From Rhodopirellula baltica (GTDB lineage: Bacteria > Planctomycetota > Planctomycetia > Pirellulales > Pirellulaceae), in NCBI GenBank assembly GCA_002901265.1, contig PPHI01000001.1, positions 310,001 to 374,000 of the forward strand: a stretch of 64,000 nt of DNA, read 5' to 3'. Positions 47,096 through 55,911 of this stretch are shown here, piece after piece. Below the pieces are notes generated by a model. It did no database searches. It was given only the letters and a program-made list of their open reading frames with translations, and had not been told where the DNA came from. Every line of letters starts with the position of its first letter. The first letter of the stretch is position 1. The translations under genes were made by a program, and so were the position numbers.

Positions 47096-47198
47096 CGAGC
47101 GGCCGCAAGCTAAAGTTTTTCTGACAAAATTGCCAGATCGACTTTAGAACATCTCGATTGCTAGCAAGCGAAAGCGAATTTACGATCGTTAGACGGCC

Positions 47199-48065
47199 CT
47201 AGAGCCCCACCGTGGGCGGTACAGATCGGTTGATCGCCGATTCGACTTCCCAGACGATCGAGCTGGGATGGTCGGTGTTGATGACAACGGTGTTGTGATC
47301 GAGCGATTGTTGGAGATCCGAAGCGGCATCGCTGTCGGTTCCGATGATCAAAATCGGAATGTCGGGTTGTTGGCTGCAGTTGCGGATGATGTCCAGATCA
47401 CCGGGGCTGACGGCAACTTGGTGAAAGACGATCGCGTTTGCCTTTTCGGCTCGCGAGAGCTCAATGAACGCGTGAAAGCTGTCACCGACGTTTTCGATTT
47501 CGAAGCCATGCTGGCACAGCGGTTGGGAGACGCCGAATGCGTCATCGCGATTGACAACAATGATGCGGCGTGGGGCTGCGTCGCTTGTGCTTCGGGAATG
47601 ATAAGCAGCCGCAGGTTCGGCGACGCCTTGTGGCTGTTCGTCGGTGCGTCGGTCTTTGGCATGCTGTGTATCGGCCCGCAATTGATCGAGTTCTGCGAGG
47701 GCCTGTCCGATCAAGATCAGCGCGTCGTGGCGATTGCCGTCTTCGAGTTCGGCTTGAGCCTGTTGCAGTCGCCCGGTTGCCAGTTCGACTTGTTCCTCGA
47801 TTTCTGGGGTCGAGGCCAGTCGTTGATTCGGAGTCAGTGTCGTGGGCGAGGGCTGATGAGAATCGACCGGGATGAATCCGGTGAATGCCTTCGCGGCTTC
47901 AATCGGTTTGAAGTCGGGGACCAGTTCGTCGCGAACAACGCGAATTCCTTTGGGAGCGTTGATCCCGATCCTCGTTTTCCCCTTCCGAGCTTGGACGATA
48001 CAGACACTGATACCGACCTCAGGGAACACCACACGCTGATCTTCCAATCGCGTAAGCACAAGCAT
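47199..48065 (-). CDS. CsrA domain fused to a receiver-like C-terminal domain
   Basis: From the ATG at 48065 the protein is 288 residues. Residues 1-55 are CsrA-like: MLVLTRLEDQRVVFPEVG with Leu4 and Arg6 conserved, RIGINAPKGIRVVRDEL with the Arg44-type residue that contacts RNA in CsrA. Ordinary CsrA is 55-80 residues. A linker and an Ala/Gln-rich coiled coil follow (LATGRLQQAQAELEDGNRHD). Residues about 165-288 look like a response-regulator receiver (RRIIVVNRDDAFGVSQPLC and IPILIIGTDS). The acceptor Asp is replaced (IVFHQVAV) and the Lys is not evident, so phosphorylation is unlikely. CsrA represses or activates translation by binding GGA sites; the fusion may add signal input. The upstream 31 codons of the longer frame lack family similarity. 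Confidence 0.85.
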   Translation of the reverse strand: MLVLTRLEDQRVVFPEVGISVCIVQARKGKTRIGINAPKGIRVVRDELVPDFKPIEAAKAFTGFIPVDSHQPSPTTLTPNQRLASTPEIEEQVELATGRLQQAQAELEDGNRHDALILIGQALAELDQLRADTQHAKDRRTDEQPQGVAEPAAAYHSRSTSDAAPRRIIVVNRDDAFGVSQPLCQHGFEIENVGDSFHAFIELSRAEKANAIVFHQVAVSPGDLDIIRNCSQQPDIPILIIGTDSDAASDLQQSLDHNTVVINTDHPSSIVWEVESAINRSVPPTVGL

Positions 48066-48678
48066 TGCGCATCTCCGTCGCAAATCTCGAGGACTAAGAG
48101 CTCTCCCTTGACTCTCGTCACTCAAAACAGCAGAAGCCTTTGTGCTTCGTGTCTTCAAAACATACCCGAAACGGGCGGTTCCGAAAACACCAGTTTGGAT
48201 CGCCCTCTCCCGCTTACTTCGCCAGGCATTCGTTCGCCTACACAGTGCGCCAAGGCGACAAAGTGGCAGAGTAAATTCGAAATGAACAGGCAGTTAGTCG
48301 TTCACGCCTGAGATGGAAACGCTCTGCGTTTCGCGGCGTCCTCTGCGGTAATCATCATCAACGCTCGCTTCTAGCCGTCTCCATGGCATCCGCGTTTTAG
48401 CGCCCTTTGCATGTGAAACATAAAGCTTACGAATCGAGGCAACTTCGTCAGTTCGCCCTGCCAATTGGTGTTGCCGCTGGTCTTTGCCGATTGCGCGGAA
48501 TGGAATGTTTGTGCGAGATTTTGCGGTGGGGTTGGGGACACAGTGTCACCCCGCGAAATTCGCTTCTGGTGGGGGCTCGGTCCGATAGAGAAGTGAGACA
48601 AGGAGAATCGAGAACACCTGGAAAACGCCAGCGTCCGGTTTCCACACAATTGCAACACACTTTCTATGGAGACCTAGG
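48066..48678. other. Intergenic stretch between divergent csrA-like and porin-like genes
   Basis: The 613 bases hold no gene I can support; frames here have low-complexity or basic sequences without family features. It should carry promoters for both neighbours. About 48536-48552 there is a short palindrome (GGGGACACAGTGTCACCCC, interrupted), which could be a regulatory dyad. A ribosome binding site (GGAGACC) is seen at about 48666. Confidence 0.5.
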
Positions 48679-49731
48679 ATGGGTCTAAGATATTTCTTGC
48701 TAGGCGCTGTCATCGCTTTCGCGATCGGCAATCACTCTGCCAGCTACGGACAAGAGATCGAACTCGGCTCTTACGACAGCCTGCTGGATCGCGTTGAAAA
48801 GCTAGAGCAAAACGCAGCAGTTCCTGTTCATCGAACTGCACCTCGATCGTGTTACTGTGATACTGCTCAAAAAGGCTTTTACGGAATGGGCGAGCTTGTG
48901 CTTGTCACGCCTTTTCAGAGCAATGCGACCGGGATCATCGCACAAAATGATCCCGTCATCGAGCATTTGAATTTTGATTGGAACATGCAAGATTCCTATC
49001 GCGTCGAATTCGGCTATCTCGGTGGAACCGAAGGGTTTGGCTGGCGTGCCCGATACTGGCAGTTTGACAACAGCACGTCGTTTGACGTCGACGGGAGCGT
49101 TGGGCTGGTTCAAGACGAGGGAACGATCATCTGGTCCTCCACTAACGACGGTGACACCATCATCGGACTCGTCGATGTGGACACTGCAACAATGACTCAC
49201 AGCATCGAAGCCGATGTCTTTGACTTCGAATTGCAACGCCAACTTGCCAAACCGCTGAAGATCAGTGGCGGTGTTCGCTACGCCAAGATTGCACAAGGAT
49301 ATTTGGCTGACACGGATTCAGGCGTCGCAATGGCTGACATCGAGTTTGAAGGCGTCGGGCCAACTCTCGCAAGCGAGTTGGTGATGCCCGTTCGCAACTC
49401 GGGCTTTTCGATCTTTTGCAACGGGCGTGGGTCGCTGCTGTTCGGCAACCAGAACTTTCGTGCCATCGATGATGGCGGTGCAGAAACGTTGCTGATCGAA
49501 AGTGACAGTCACCTCGCGAGCTCCGTCGAACTGCAGCTTGGGGGCGAATTCCGATGCGCTCGAGGGCTCTATTTCCGAACGGGTTTGGAATCTCAGTACT
49601 GGGCGAATGTGGGCAGTCCCAATCCGTCCGCGATTTACGCTGACGACTCTGACGAAGCAAACGTGGATGATCCACAGAATGAAGACTTGGGCTTCATCGG
49701 TTTGATGCTTGAAGCCGGGTTTGTTTACTAG
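48679..49731 (+). CDS. Outer-membrane beta-barrel protein (Lpg1974-like)
   Basis: The 350-residue protein has a signal peptide (MGLRYFLLGAVIAFAIGNHS, cleavage near SYGQE). A short coiled-coil (YDSLLDRVEKLEQNA) follows, then a barrel of alternating beta strands rich in aromatic and Gly residues (FYGMGELVLVTPF, WRARYWQFDNSTSFDV, ISGGVRYAKIAQGYL, GGEFRCARGLYFRTGLES). It ends in a Phe-Val-Tyr, as expected for an outer-membrane assembly signal. The layout matches Lpg1974-family planctomycete porin-like proteins; pore function is inference. It is single. Confidence 0.75.
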   Translation: MGLRYFLLGAVIAFAIGNHSASYGQEIELGSYDSLLDRVEKLEQNAAVPVHRTAPRSCYCDTAQKGFYGMGELVLVTPFQSNATGIIAQNDPVIEHLNFDWNMQDSYRVEFGYLGGTEGFGWRARYWQFDNSTSFDVDGSVGLVQDEGTIIWSSTNDGDTIIGLVDVDTATMTHSIEADVFDFELQRQLAKPLKISGGVRYAKIAQGYLADTDSGVAMADIEFEGVGPTLASELVMPVRNSGFSIFCNGRGSLLFGNQNFRAIDDGGAETLLIESDSHLASSVELQLGGEFRCARGLYFRTGLESQYWANVGSPNPSAIYADDSDEANVDDPQNEDLGFIGLMLEAGFVY

Positions 49732-49958
49732 CCCAGTCGGCATTCGGCTACAGAAGCCAGCAACTTGATGTCGCCTATCGCTCCGCGAAAGTAGCGTTTT
49801 CTACCGCTGCTTTTTGCGGAGCACATGGCGACACTGCGAGAGGCCAAGCGGCCTGTTCGGCCGAACAATTGTCTTGACGTGTTTCGGCGATCTTGATAGT
49901 TGGAGCGTGGCAGGAACTTCATTGCCCCAGCTCGCCTCCCTATCGATATTCCTCTGTA

Positions 49959-52181
49959 ATGCCCCGAAAACGTGCCTCACAAAAGCATGCTCGTGACTAT
50001 TTGGCCGAGTTCAAGGCACTGCTAAGCTCGCCCGTCGATGGAGCGTCTCTCGCGGCATTCCGAATCTGCTTTGGCTTCGTGATGGCTTGGCACATCGGCA
50101 AGTTTCTGATCAGTACCGGTGGCATCCGCCCGCTGGATCATTACTACGTCAATCCGCCGTGGCATTTCACCTACCTCGGATTCGAGTGGGTCCGACCCTG
50201 GGCCGAGCCTTGGTTGTCGATCCATTTCGGCGTCGCCGTGATCGCCGCTTTGCTGGTCGCGGCAGGACTCTTCTATCGAGCCGCTGCGACCGTTTTGTTT
50301 CTCGGCTACGGCTACATCTTTCTGTTGGACGCGACCAACTACAACAACCACTATTACTTGATGTGCTTGTTGGCGTTCCTGCTGATCTGCATGCCGGCCA
50401 CGGCGCGATTCTCCGTCGATAACTTGATCCGATCGCGGATGGCAGCGAAACGCGGCCCGGCCAGTGAAGCGACGACGGGCATGATCCCGTTTTGGCCAGT
50501 GTTCTTGCTGCGATTCCAACTGTTCGTGGTTTACTTCTTTGGTGGAGTCGCCAAGCTCAATGCCGATTGGCTAACTGGCGAACCGTTGTATGCGATTGGA
50601 GATCAACTTCGATTGACGGCAGATGGACTTGTCGGCTTACCAAACAGCATTCAGACCATCCATTTTTGTCTGCTGTTGGCCTGGGGTGGTCTGTTCTTTG
50701 ATTTAGCGATCGGGTTCTTGCTGCTCTGGAAACGCACGCGTTGGCTGGCAATCACGCTGACGTTTGTGTTCCATTTGCACAACCATTTCATGTTCCCGAT
50801 CGGTGTGTTTCCGATGATGGCGTTCACGGCAACGCTGATCTTCTTTGCACCCGATTGGCCACTGCGATTGACCAAACGACTTGGGGCGATCGTCTCACGG
50901 GCGAAGAAGCCTTTGGAATCTGCAGCGCCGACTGCCCATGCATTCCCAATGCCCCGCTATGCCTTCACGCTCATTTGTCTGTTTTTGACATGGCAGAGCG
51001 TTTGGCCACTTCGCCATCACTTCATCTCCGGTGACGCCAACTGGACCGAGGAAGCACAGGATTTCAGTTGGCGCATGATGCTACGTTCCAAAGCGGCGGG
51101 TTACTTGACCTATCGTGTTTCGGACCCTGCGGTTCATGTCATCGACGGTCGGGGGCGATCCCAGGTGGACTGGCAGGCCTGCTCTGACGACGTCCCCAAG
51201 GCAGTTTATACATCGATCGATAGCAACCTTTTTCGCTGGGATCATCATCCGGGACTTGCCGTCACGTATGAGCCCTCGCTGGGCACACGTGTGATTTACA
51301 ATTCACCGGACGCGGGCCAAGCGAGCGAGCAATCGTTGAGTTCTGCACGAGAGCAGCTTTCGAAACTTTGGCAGTCGGCGTTTGGGCAGGAGCCGAAAAT
51401 CGAGCAGACGATTTCGCTCGCCGAAGCGTTCCAATTGACTCGCAATCGCGTGCGTGAAGCGGACATTGCAACGCGTTTTGGTCAGTCTTCCGTGGAAGCG
51501 ATGCTAGGACTGGTCTCCGAGCTTGAGCAGATGCTTGCCCAGCGAGATCAATCTGGGAAGCAGTCGGAAGTCACGCAAGTCGCCCTGGCAAACCGGTTGC
51601 ATCAGCTCTATCAATCTCCATTGTTCCCTGATCTGCAGCCAATCTTTGGGCGATTGCATCCGTTTGTGCTGCAAGGTGCCGGCTTCACCGGCGAACGTTT
51701 TTTGGTGCTGAGCGACCCAACGTCGAAGGCCCCGTTGGATCGGTCGTCCCTGTTGAAGCTATCCGGTGGCGAACCGTATGTCGTTTGGGTGGACTTCTCG
51801 CGATTGAGGCCGGTTGATTGGCGCGGCTTGCCGCAGTCGTTTGTGACGTTCGAGGACCGGAAGTTGCACGTGATGTGGAATCATTTTCACGAGCTGAATC
51901 CTCATCAGTTGGAGCAATTCACGGTTCGGCCAAGGCTGATTCAGCAATACGCTCGGCACATCGCCGACCGATGGCAGGAGACCACGGGGCGGCGACCCGA
52001 GGTTCGAGCCAGCAGCTACATCATGTTGAACTATCACTTCCCGCGTCCCCTGGTCGATCCACAAATCGATCTGGCCGCAGTGAGCTACATGCCATTCAAG
52101 CACAACGATTGGATCCTGCCCCGATCGACTGAACGGATCAACGTCAGCAGCATCCAATCACCAACCAGCACCCGCCGGTAA
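49959..52181 (+). CDS. HTTM domain membrane protein, vitamin K-dependent gamma-carboxylase-like
   Basis: I choose the ATG at 49959, because the 22 codons upstream of it are unlike the family. The 740-residue protein has a HTTM (horizontally transferred transmembrane) domain: SPVDGASLAAFRICFGFVM, then HYYVNPPWHFTYLGF, a run of about eight membrane segments, and HLHNHFMFPIGVFPM. Phrases such as YNNHYYLMCLLAFLLICMP, LRFQLFVVYFFGGVAKLN and DWLTGEPL are typical of the gamma-carboxylase group. The soluble C-terminal half (about 400 residues, ends RRxx) resembles its beta-rich partner domain. These enzymes modify Glu in vertebrates; bacterial roles are unknown. The last codons lie in the first copy of the 52 kb repeat. 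Confidence 0.85.
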   Translation: MPRKRASQKHARDYLAEFKALLSSPVDGASLAAFRICFGFVMAWHIGKFLISTGGIRPLDHYYVNPPWHFTYLGFEWVRPWAEPWLSIHFGVAVIAALLVAAGLFYRAAATVLFLGYGYIFLLDATNYNNHYYLMCLLAFLLICMPATARFSVDNLIRSRMAAKRGPASEATTGMIPFWPVFLLRFQLFVVYFFGGVAKLNADWLTGEPLYAIGDQLRLTADGLVGLPNSIQTIHFCLLLAWGGLFFDLAIGFLLLWKRTRWLAITLTFVFHLHNHFMFPIGVFPMMAFTATLIFFAPDWPLRLTKRLGAIVSRAKKPLESAAPTAHAFPMPRYAFTLICLFLTWQSVWPLRHHFISGDANWTEEAQDFSWRMMLRSKAAGYLTYRVSDPAVHVIDGRGRSQVDWQACSDDVPKAVYTSIDSNLFRWDHHPGLAVTYEPSLGTRVIYNSPDAGQASEQSLSSAREQLSKLWQSAFGQEPKIEQTISLAEAFQLTRNRVREADIATRFGQSSVEAMLGLVSELEQMLAQRDQSGKQSEVTQVALANRLHQLYQSPLFPDLQPIFGRLHPFVLQGAGFTGERFLVLSDPTSKAPLDRSSLLKLSGGEPYVVWVDFSRLRPVDWRGLPQSFVTFEDRKLHVMWNHFHELNPHQLEQFTVRPRLIQQYARHIADRWQETTGRRPEVRASSYIMLNYHFPRPLVDPQIDLAAVSYMPFKHNDWILPRSTERINVSSIQSPTSTRR

Positions 52182-52318
52182 GGCGTGCGAAGCCGTGACT
52201 GGGGTGCTTGGTTTCGATTTAGGGAATTCGCACCGCCGGCCCCTCCGGGGCGAGTCTGTGGTTCGCATCGCAATCTCGAGGCTTCCACCCCGAGCTACCG
52301 ACGCGGACTCCTCCGGAG
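52169..52318. repeat. Copy 1 of a 150-bp dispersed repeat
   Basis: It begins CACCCGCCGGTAAGG, includes GGAATTCGCACCGCC, the GC-rich palindrome GCCGGCCCCTCCGGGGC (52235-52251), CGCATCGCAATCTCG, and ends in ACTCCTCCGGAG. A second copy at 52799 matches almost base for base (differences at about 10 sites). It starts inside the last codons of the HTTM gene. Confidence 0.85.
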
Positions 52319-52429
52319 TCAAGTCTGCCGCCGCTGAGTGATCGTGCGGTGCCTTTGCGTTTCCGGCGACCGAAGTGGAATCACGCACCGTGTTCGGCCG
52401 TCGTTCCGTTGAGACGAGCATTGAGTCAT

Positions 52430-52446
52430 GCCCCGGAGGGGCCGGC
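52430..52446. repeat. GC-rich palindromic element (GCCCCGGAGGGGCCGGC), copy in reverse orientation
   Basis: The core is the inverse complement of the element inside the large repeats. A further copy stands at 52499-52515. Between them lies a longer stem, CTCGGGGC...GCCCCGAG (about 52457-52474). They resemble REP-type elements. Confidence 0.7.
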
Positions 52447-52498
52447 TTGGATAGCTCGGGGCGGGAGCCCCGAGTTATATAAAACTCACAAAGCAATC

Positions 52499-52515
52499 GC
52501 CCCGGAGGGGCCGGC
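52499..52515. repeat. GC-rich palindromic element, second reverse copy
   Basis: It is identical to the element at 52430-52446. The four copies (52235, 52430, 52499, 52865) within 650 bases, two in each orientation, form a mirror-like arrangement. No gene I can support lies in 52182-52943; the frames that cross it read the repeats (ESASVARGG-type peptides) and are not convincing. Confidence 0.7.
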
Positions 52516-52798
52516 GTCGCTACCGCCGCCTCGTTGACTTTCGATGCAAGCCATCAAGGGCAATGGCATCACGACGTGATCCATTGATATCGCACCCAAG
52601 TCTTAAACGTTGCCAACACACGAGCCCCCAAGTGAACAACCAGGCTTTCAGAATGAGTCTGTGCTGACTCTGGTCTAGTTTGATGCAAAGCGACCTCGTC
52701 AAACGCGACCAGGACCTCGAAGCGACTGGTCGGACTCGACGATTCGAAGGTGGGATTCAATTCGCTATTTGGGATGATGGATGGCACCAACAGTGTTC

Positions 52799-52943
52799 CA
52801 CCCGCCGGTAAGGCGTACGAAGCCATGGCTAGGGTGCTTGGTTTGGTTTTAGGGAATTCGCACCGCCGGCCCCTCCGGGGCGAGTCTGTGGTTCGCATCG
52901 CAATCTCGGGGCTTCCACCCCGAGCTACCGACGCGGACTCCTC
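52799..52943. repeat. Copy 2 of the dispersed repeat, interrupted by an insertion sequence
   Basis: It matches copy 1 through GGCTTCCACCCCGAGCTACC and GACGCGGACTCCTC. It is cut there by the insertion sequence, and the rest (CCGGAGTC) resumes at 54312. The uninterrupted palindrome GACTCCTCCGGAGTC in copy 1 (52306-52320) shows what the empty site looked like. Confidence 0.85.
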
Positions 52944-53058
52944 GGGACGCCGATGAAATAGCTGAGCTTTCTTTGCTTGCAACTCGTTTGGGTTTTGAGG
53001 CGAATTTTGGGATACTCGACGGTTCGTTTCGTAACTCAGATTCAAGGATGGTTGCTCC

Positions 53059-54299
53059 ATGGCCGATGCTAACGAACCCTTTCTTTCACCTGAGCAAGAA
53101 GGCCAGATCAAAGCCAACTTTCAGACGCTCGATGAGAAGCAGCGTCGACGCTTTGCCGCAAGCCTCTCGCTTGCGTTGCCCTACGGTGGATGTCGCTACC
53201 TAGCCGATCTACTTGGCATTAGCGAATCAACAATCACGCGTGGCAGAGAAGAACTTAAGGAACTCCAAGAACAGGGTGATCCCGCCGAAGGACAGGTTCG
53301 AAAAACCCCGGAGCTGGCAGGCCCACCAAGGAATCCCAGCACCCTGAGTTACCCGAGAAGCTCGATGAGTTGCTGGATGAACGAACGGCGGCAGATCCCA
53401 AAGACCCTACCGTGCGTTGGACTCACTTCACGATCGCCGAATTGACACGCAAGATCTCCGAGAACTCTGCAAAAGTTTCTCCGACGGTCATCAATCGATG
53501 GTGCCGAGAACGAAACCTCAAGAGGCGACGCCAAGTTGGTTCGGTCACCAAAAGCCCGAGTCGTGGGCGTGATGAACAGTTCGCCGTGATCGATCACCTA
53601 CGAGAAGTGTTTCGACGCTCAAAGGACGCGATCTTTAGCGTCGACAGCAAGCAGAAGGAGATGCTTGGTGCGGTTCCGCGCCCCGGCGAAATACTGGCCG
53701 ACGGAGAAGTGTCAATGCTCGATCACCCTCTGCCGAGCTACAGCGATGGGGAGGTGGTCACCCATGGGATCTACGACCCGCAGAACAATGCCGCCCACAT
53801 GAATCTGTCACAGGGTCACGATACCGGTGCGTTTAGCTGTGCGAGCCTGAAATGGTTTTGGAAAAACATTGGGCGTCATGCTCATCAGATGGCCGACCGG
53901 ATCTTGCTTTTGATGGACTGCGGGGGAAGCAACAGTTTTCGGTCCAACGTTTTCAAGCACAAACTGGTTGGTTTGTCCGCGGCGATTGGGCTACCAATTC
54001 AGGTAGCACACTACCCCGTGTACTGTTCCAAGTACAATCCGATCGAACGCCGAGCATTTCCATGGATCGAGCGAGCGTACCGAGGCCAGCACTTCGAGAC
54101 GACCGCTCAGATGGCCGATGCAATTGTCGATCTGGCGAAGACAGCAACGGGTTTTCAATCGACCGCCCATGTGATGAAGCAGCGATTCAAACCAGCAACG
54201 CGCAAAGCACGTAAGGCTGCCGCCGGAGTCAAGCTGCAACACCCCGAATCACCGCAAGAATACAACTACCGCGTCACGCCAGAGATCGCTCAGTTATAA
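53059..54299 (+). CDS. ISAzo13-like transposase, read by -1 frameshift
   Basis: The first frame (53059-53445) begins MADANEPFLSPEQEG and has a DNA-binding region: LDEKQRRRFAASLSLALPYGGCRYLADLL with GISESTITRGREEL. The second frame (53370-54299 from its first ATG, but open further upstream) carries the catalytic part: VDSKQKEMLG, HGIYDPQNNAAHMN, DTGAFSC, LLMDCGGSNSFRS and YCSKYNPIERRAF. In ISAzo13 transposases these follow each other in one chain. They join if the ribosome slips back one base at the five A residues at 53301-53305 after CGA AAA; the merged reading KNPGAGRPTKE is family-like. It is either a programmed frameshift or an inactivating change. Confidence 0.8.
53301..53305 (+). other. 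Probable -1 slippery site in the transposase
   Basis: The five A residues follow CG and precede CCCC. In the frame of the first part the codons read CGA AAA ACC; slipping back one base reads AAC CCC GGA GCT GGC AGG, which restores the family sequence. A single lysyl-tRNA slip on A AAA is possible. Confidence 0.55.
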
Positions 54300-54344
54300 A
54301 ATTGGCGTCCCCCGGAGTCGATGTCCGCGCCGATCCGTGAGCAG

Positions 54345-54884
54345 CTATTGTTGAAAGTACTTCAAGAACGCCGGGTCATTCGCGGTCGAAGGCAACCAAT
54401 CGGTCGCAACGTGGTCGTCATTCTGAATCGCATCCCCCACCTTTTTGCAGTACGACTCGACGTCTCGCGTGGTGCCGACCATACCAATCCAGGACGAGAG
54501 GGCTCTTGTCAATTTCCAATCCCCGTGACTGCGAACGCCGTTTGGAACGTAGTGATAGAGCTGCCGAAGTAGCGCGCTTCGTAAAAAGTAATCGAGCTGC
54601 CCGCGATCTTCGGCTTCTTTACGAAAGCGTCTTTCGACATCAGCAGGTGTCGTGCCAAGTTCTTCGGCGAGTTCGTAGAAGGTCATCGTTTCGTGATTCT
54701 GCGCGTGTTCGAACATGGATTCGTACTCGGAGGTGTCGTGGATGATCAGTACCAGAGAATCAACCTGCAGAGCCTTCTCGATGGTCGCCGTACGATGTGC
54801 CGCTAAAATGCATTCGCGGGACATCTCCTCGCATAGCATGAGGCGGTAGAAAGCCCGTTTCGCAATTGGTACTGGACTTTGCAT
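54345..54884 (-). CDS. Uncharacterised protein next to the toxin locus
   Basis: From the ATG at 54884 the protein is 179 residues. Helical segments include AKRAFYRLMLCEEMSRECIL and TFYELAEELGTTPADVERRF, the last of helix-turn-helix character. A polar C-terminal part ends LPSTANDPAFLKYF. I cannot name a family. A different frame upstream (55032 to about 54905, MRVKRQRGIAALQNVVDTL) has coding-like composition and would join this one by a single-base shift, so the original protein may have been longer and is now broken. It lies 33 bases beyond the IS right end, and its reading direction is that of the toxin genes. Confidence 0.55.
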   Translation of the reverse strand: MQSPVPIAKRAFYRLMLCEEMSRECILAAHRTATIEKALQVDSLVLIIHDTSEYESMFEHAQNHETMTFYELAEELGTTPADVERRFRKEAEDRGQLDYFLRSALLRQLYHYVPNGVRSHGDWKLTRALSSWIGMVGTTRDVESYCKKVGDAIQNDDHVATDWLPSTANDPAFLKYFQQ

Positions 54885-55161
54885 TTCCTGCCTCCGTCGT
54901 GCGGCTTGTTCGCCAAACGTGCCGTAGCACGTCAACGATGGCATCGCGCGACGCGCCGGACGAATCAGCTCGTTTCAGCGTGTCAACGACGTTTTGAAGA
55001 GCGGCGATACCGCGCTGTCGCTTCACACGCATCGAAGCCCAACAAGTTTCGCCAGTCCGCCGATCGGGTTGATTCCTAGAATGGTATTCGCTGAATTTTG
55101 TCTGGCGACGTGAGGCAACGCATCGCTTGGAGCAAAGCCCCAGATTTTGCTTGCTGCCCTA

Positions 55162-55686
55162 TTAGGGTTGAAGTTGCTCGAAAATCATATTCCCCCAAAA
55201 CGAAAATGGATGTTGATACGCGTCCATGTCTAGGTCGCGAAACGCATCAGCGAATTGTTTCCACGCAGGACTCGATTCTTGCCGTGGTCCAATGGTGGCT
55301 AAGTTTTCATGCAACGCAATGAACAGTCTTGAAGCCCTGCCCAGTTGCCCGACGGAAGAGGTTAGATAGATCGGTTCGGATTCTGTGTTCTCATCTTCGG
55401 CAACCATGGATACAAGACTAGTGGTCGGTGACACGACCACGAAATAGACGCTGGTCGAGAACGGGTTTTCTTGGCTGTATCGCCCAATGCGCAGCTGGGG
55501 TTTCTCCTTCCCTACCCGGACGGCTGCCAAGTCCTCGTTCCCAAGTTCAGAAAAATCAAATCGATAGTGGGGACCATTTCGCGTGGCGGACCAAGTGATC
55601 TGCCGAGGGATTCCTTCCTCCGATAACGGTTTTAGTACGGGGAGTCGGTTCGTAATCGTTTCTTTTGGCCAGGCAGGGTCGATCAC
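55162..55686 (-). CDS. Candidate immunity protein (second module)
   Basis: The 174-residue protein begins at GTG 55686, which overlaps the preceding TGA (GTGA). It starts MIDPAWPKETITNRLPVL and has a beta-rich centre (TWSATRNGPHYRFDFSEL and SVYFVVVSPTTSLVSMV) and an acidic helical end (QFADAFRDLDMDAY). No family is recognised. Its position directly after a toxin tip remnant and a partial HINT module, in the same direction, fits an immunity gene. Size (100-200 residues) is usual for such genes. Confidence 0.6.
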   Translation of the reverse strand: MIDPAWPKETITNRLPVLKPLSEEGIPRQITWSATRNGPHYRFDFSELGNEDLAAVRVGKEKPQLRIGRYSQENPFSTSVYFVVVSPTTSLVSMVAEDENTESEPIYLTSSVGQLGRASRLFIALHENLATIGPRQESSPAWKQFADAFRDLDMDAYQHPFSFWGNMIFEQLQP

Positions 55687-55901
55687 AGTTGTAGTTCTCC
55701 CAGTGCCTTCAGTTTGGCTTCACATCCAAGGGCTGAAAGAGGATTTCTGGACGTGATGTAGGTCCACGAGAACGTAATCGTAGCAATCGGAATAGGCGCG
55801 TTTGGCGTTCGCTGGATCAATGACTTGCTTCTGTGGTGCAAATTGCACCGACATCCTCTGAATGGAGGCTGGTTGTCTTTCTTCTGACGCTCTTGAATCA
55901 C
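55683..55901 (-). CDS. Possible toxin tip remnant or small gene
   Basis: A 72-residue frame, starting with GTG, begins MIQERQKKDNQPPFRG and ends GCEAKLKALGELQL. The ending overlaps the next gene's start by GTGA, which suggests it is translated. Another frame over the same bases reads MSVQFAPQKQVIDPANAKRA and then stops, so the region may be frameshifted. I cannot assign a function; a fragment of a toxin tip is the most likely reading. Confidence 0.35.
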   Translation of the reverse strand: MIQERQKKDNQPPFRGCRCNLHHRSKSLIQRTPNAPIPIATITFSWTYITSRNPLSALGCEAKLKALGELQL

Positions 55902-55911
55902 TTCGTCTTGG

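Larger units (their letters stand above)
52944..54311 (+). mobile_element. ISAzo13-like insertion sequence (1368 bp)
   Basis: The ends are imperfect terminal inverted repeats of 24 bases with 19 matches, starting GGGACGCC on both strands. The right repeat contains the transposase stop. The target is the palindrome at the end of repeat copy 2; a clear target duplication is not seen (at most one base). Inside lie two frames that together make one transposase (53059-54299). Confidence 0.85.

Noticed and set aside
52158-53117. Minus-strand frames with ESASVARGGS-type peptides
   Set aside because: They translate the dispersed repeats and palindromes; both copies give the same peptide because the DNA is repeated, not because of protein conservation.
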